The notes under the pieces were generated by a model. That model saw only the letters and a program-made list of their open reading frames with translations. It was not told where the DNA came from and ran no database searches. A DNA stretch of 40,427 nucleotides from JASLBX01 sp036374175 (GTDB lineage Bacteria > Actinomycetota > Actinomycetes > Jiangellales > Jiangellaceae). This document shows, one piece after another, positions 39,273-40,427 of the stretch. Where the stretch lies: assembly GCA_036374175.1 (NCBI GenBank), contig DASUUH010000004.1:1-40427 (forward strand), read 5' to 3'. Made by a program: the position numbers and the translations under genes. The first letter of the stretch is position 1; each line of letters starts with the position of its first letter.

Positions 39273-40100
39273 TTATCGCACCGGGCGGGCCACCTCGCAT
39301 ACGGGCTGGTCCGGATCGGCGCTGTGCAGGTCGATGCCGTCGAAGTAGATCTCGCGCGGCGCGCCGACGGCGATGCGGTCACCGGCGTCCAGCCAACGCT
39401 CGATGGCGTCGTAGGCGGACAGTATCTGTGGCATGTCGAACTGCGCCTTGGTCACGGTCAGGAAGACCTCGTGGTGCGCGGGCTCAACCCGTGCCCCGTC
39501 CGGAGGCGTACCACGAATCGGTACGCACGCCTCGATCGGCCCGTCGCTGTCCTGACTCACTTCGCCATGGAAGATCACAAACACGCGCCCGGATCTGCTG
39601 CCGGCCGCATCGGCCACTTCGGTCAGTCTGGTCTTGGTGTCCCGTAGCCACTCCTCCATCTCGGTGAGGTGCAGGTGGCGACGCTCTGCAAGGACGACCT
39701 GTTCGGGGACGTCGCGCTCGGCGATGTCGAAATCACCCGGGCCGGGAACACCGCCAGTAATGCTGGTCCGGAGCAGGTCGACCAGCCGCCGCTGGCCGGC
39801 GACACGTTTCTCGATCCGTTCCCAGTAGCTGTCGAGCCACTCGACCGCCTCGCCCGGTGAGACTGCAACGAATTCGGCCACCTCCGGCAGCGGCATGTCG
39901 AGATGGCGGAGCAGCACGATCAGGCGGGCGGTGTACAACTGGCTTTCCCGATACCAGCGATAGCCGTTGTCCGGGTCGACGTGATCGGGATTCAGGATGC
40001 CCTGCTCGTCGTACAGCCGCAGCGCCCGCATCGACAGTCCGGACCGCGAGCCGAACACGCCGATGCTCATCAGCCGGTCGGACGCCGCGTCGTTGCTCAC
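39273..40100 (-). CDS. MerR-family regulator with GyrI-like effector domain
   Basis: 275 residues from GTG 40100; ATG 40070 is the alternative start (MSIGVFGSRSGLSMRALRLY). The N-terminal winged helix-turn-helix is typical of MerR proteins: GLSMRALRLYDEQGILNPDH, then DNGYRWYRESQLYTARLIVL. A linking helix (about 85-115) and a C-terminal region of GyrI-like/BmrR-type effector binding (about 150-275) follow. Such regulators sense hydrophobic or cationic drugs. It lies 15 bp downstream of a GyrI-like gene on the same strand, so the pair may form one sensory unit. Confidence 0.9.
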   Translation of the reverse strand: MSNDAASDRLMSIGVFGSRSGLSMRALRLYDEQGILNPDHVDPDNGYRWYRESQLYTARLIVLLRHLDMPLPEVAEFVAVSPGEAVEWLDSYWERIEKRVAGQRRLVDLLRTSITGGVPGPGDFDIAERDVPEQVVLAERRHLHLTEMEEWLRDTKTRLTEVADAAGSRSGRVFVIFHGEVSQDSDGPIEACVPIRGTPPDGARVEPAHHEVFLTVTKAQFDMPQILSAYDAIERWLDAGDRIAVGAPREIYFDGIDLHSADPDQPVCEVARPVR

Positions 40101-40115
40101 TCGACCAATGGTGCT

Positions 40116-40427
40116 CTAGTCGGTGCTGGTTTGGTCGGCGACGCGGAACGCGAGTTCGGTCTCCCACTTGGCCATGTCCGGCTCGTCGTCAGGATTGGTC
40201 AGGTAGAACTCAAGGCGCGCGGCCCATCGCTCCCCTTCGGCACTGTCGGACTTGTCCCAGGTGATGCCCTCCTTTGCGCCCCATTCCAGCAAGTCCTTGG
40301 TGGCGTCGATCAGGGTGTCGGGATGTCCGACGTGCAGCGATGTGGCGTAGGTACCGGAGGGCAGTACCCCGGCAATGACGCGGTCGTCGCCGGTGATCGG
40401 CTGCTCCACCGCTACGCCGGCCTCGAT
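40116..40427 (-). CDS. GyrI-like small-molecule-binding protein, 5' end outside window
   Basis: The frame is open to the right edge, so about 103 C-terminal residues are seen. The sequence GVLPSGTYATSLHVGHPDTL, GAKEGITWDKSDSAEGERWA and ARLEFYLTNPDDEPDMAKWE is typical of the GyrI-like (AraC effector-binding, SOUL/GyrI fold) domain. The aspartate-rich YLTNPDDEP loop before the end is characteristic. It precedes the MerR gene, which has its own GyrI-like domain. Confidence 0.85.
   Translation of the reverse strand: MEAGVAVEQPITGDDRVIAGVLPSGTYATSLHVGHPDTLIDATKDLLEWGAKEGITWDKSDSAEGERWAARLEFYLTNPDDEPDMAKWETELAFRVADQTSTD

Noticed and set aside
1..40427. CRISPR arrays, insertion sequences and integrases
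   Set aside because: I saw no regularly spaced repeats, transposase or integrase motifs; the only dispersed repeats are the promoter modules and operators.

Overview
The window is high-GC DNA from an actinobacterium. Evidence: strong GC bias at third codon positions, several GTG starts and apparent leaderless transcripts, MMPL-type RND transporters, a LAL-type (MalT-like) LuxR regulator, an ABATE/CGNR zinc-finger regulator, a class A penicillin-binding protein with a PASTA repeat, and tRNA genes of actinobacterial type. I cannot name the genus from sequence alone.

Bases 1-22,400 look like an accessory, stress- or signal-responsive region built from regulator/target pairs, each with its own visible operator. 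They are: quinone oxidoreductase with MarR (three 16-bp palindromes between them); a redox cluster (AhpD-like protein, alpha/beta hydrolase, flavin split-barrel protein, thioredoxin) whose two outward-facing promoters share a 32-bp operator; a CGNR regulator with its own palindrome; an MMPL exporter divergent from TetR1; an HPP-family membrane protein whose core promoter holds a TetR1 operator in its spacer; a secreted beta-propeller; an acyl-CoA-ligase-like enzyme divergent from the LAL regulator; a second MMPL exporter with TetR2 and its operator; and a DHA2 drug exporter.

The most interesting signal overlies this region. Six near-identical 54-57 bp promoter modules occur at about 480, 3548, 9957, 11411, 12700 and 22028. 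Each has two direct TCCACC repeats 12-13 bp apart, a GTGATGAC-like -35 region, and a TAnnnT -10 box at fixed spacing. All six point at a downstream gene: a Tat-exported cyclase-family protein, a secreted subtilase, MMPL exporter 1, the HPP protein, the secreted beta-propeller, and a small coiled-coil protein. The geometry is that of an activator bound just upstream of -35. The LAL regulator at 14479-17241 is the best candidate inside the window. I read this as a putative regulon of exported or envelope proteins.

Bases 22,400-23,560 are eroded: a GNAT acetyltransferase remnant and a frameshifted, truncated gene end at the 3' end of a tRNA-Lys gene. Bases 23,600-27,760 hold a proline racemase/ornithine cyclodeaminase-family pair (a probable hydroxyproline or imino-acid route) and an unusual pair: a four-TM membrane protein followed by an M23 peptidase with no signal peptide.

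Bases 27,760-40,427 look more like ordinary chromosome: DUF817 membrane protein, class A PBP, gamma-glutamyltransferase divergent from an MBL-fold hydrolase, CAP-domain lipoprotein, a membrane coiled-coil protein overlapping a trypsin-like lipoprotein, a DUF1025-type metallopeptidase, a membrane metallophosphoesterase, tRNA-Glu and tRNA-Asp, and a MerR regulator downstream of a partial GyrI-like gene.
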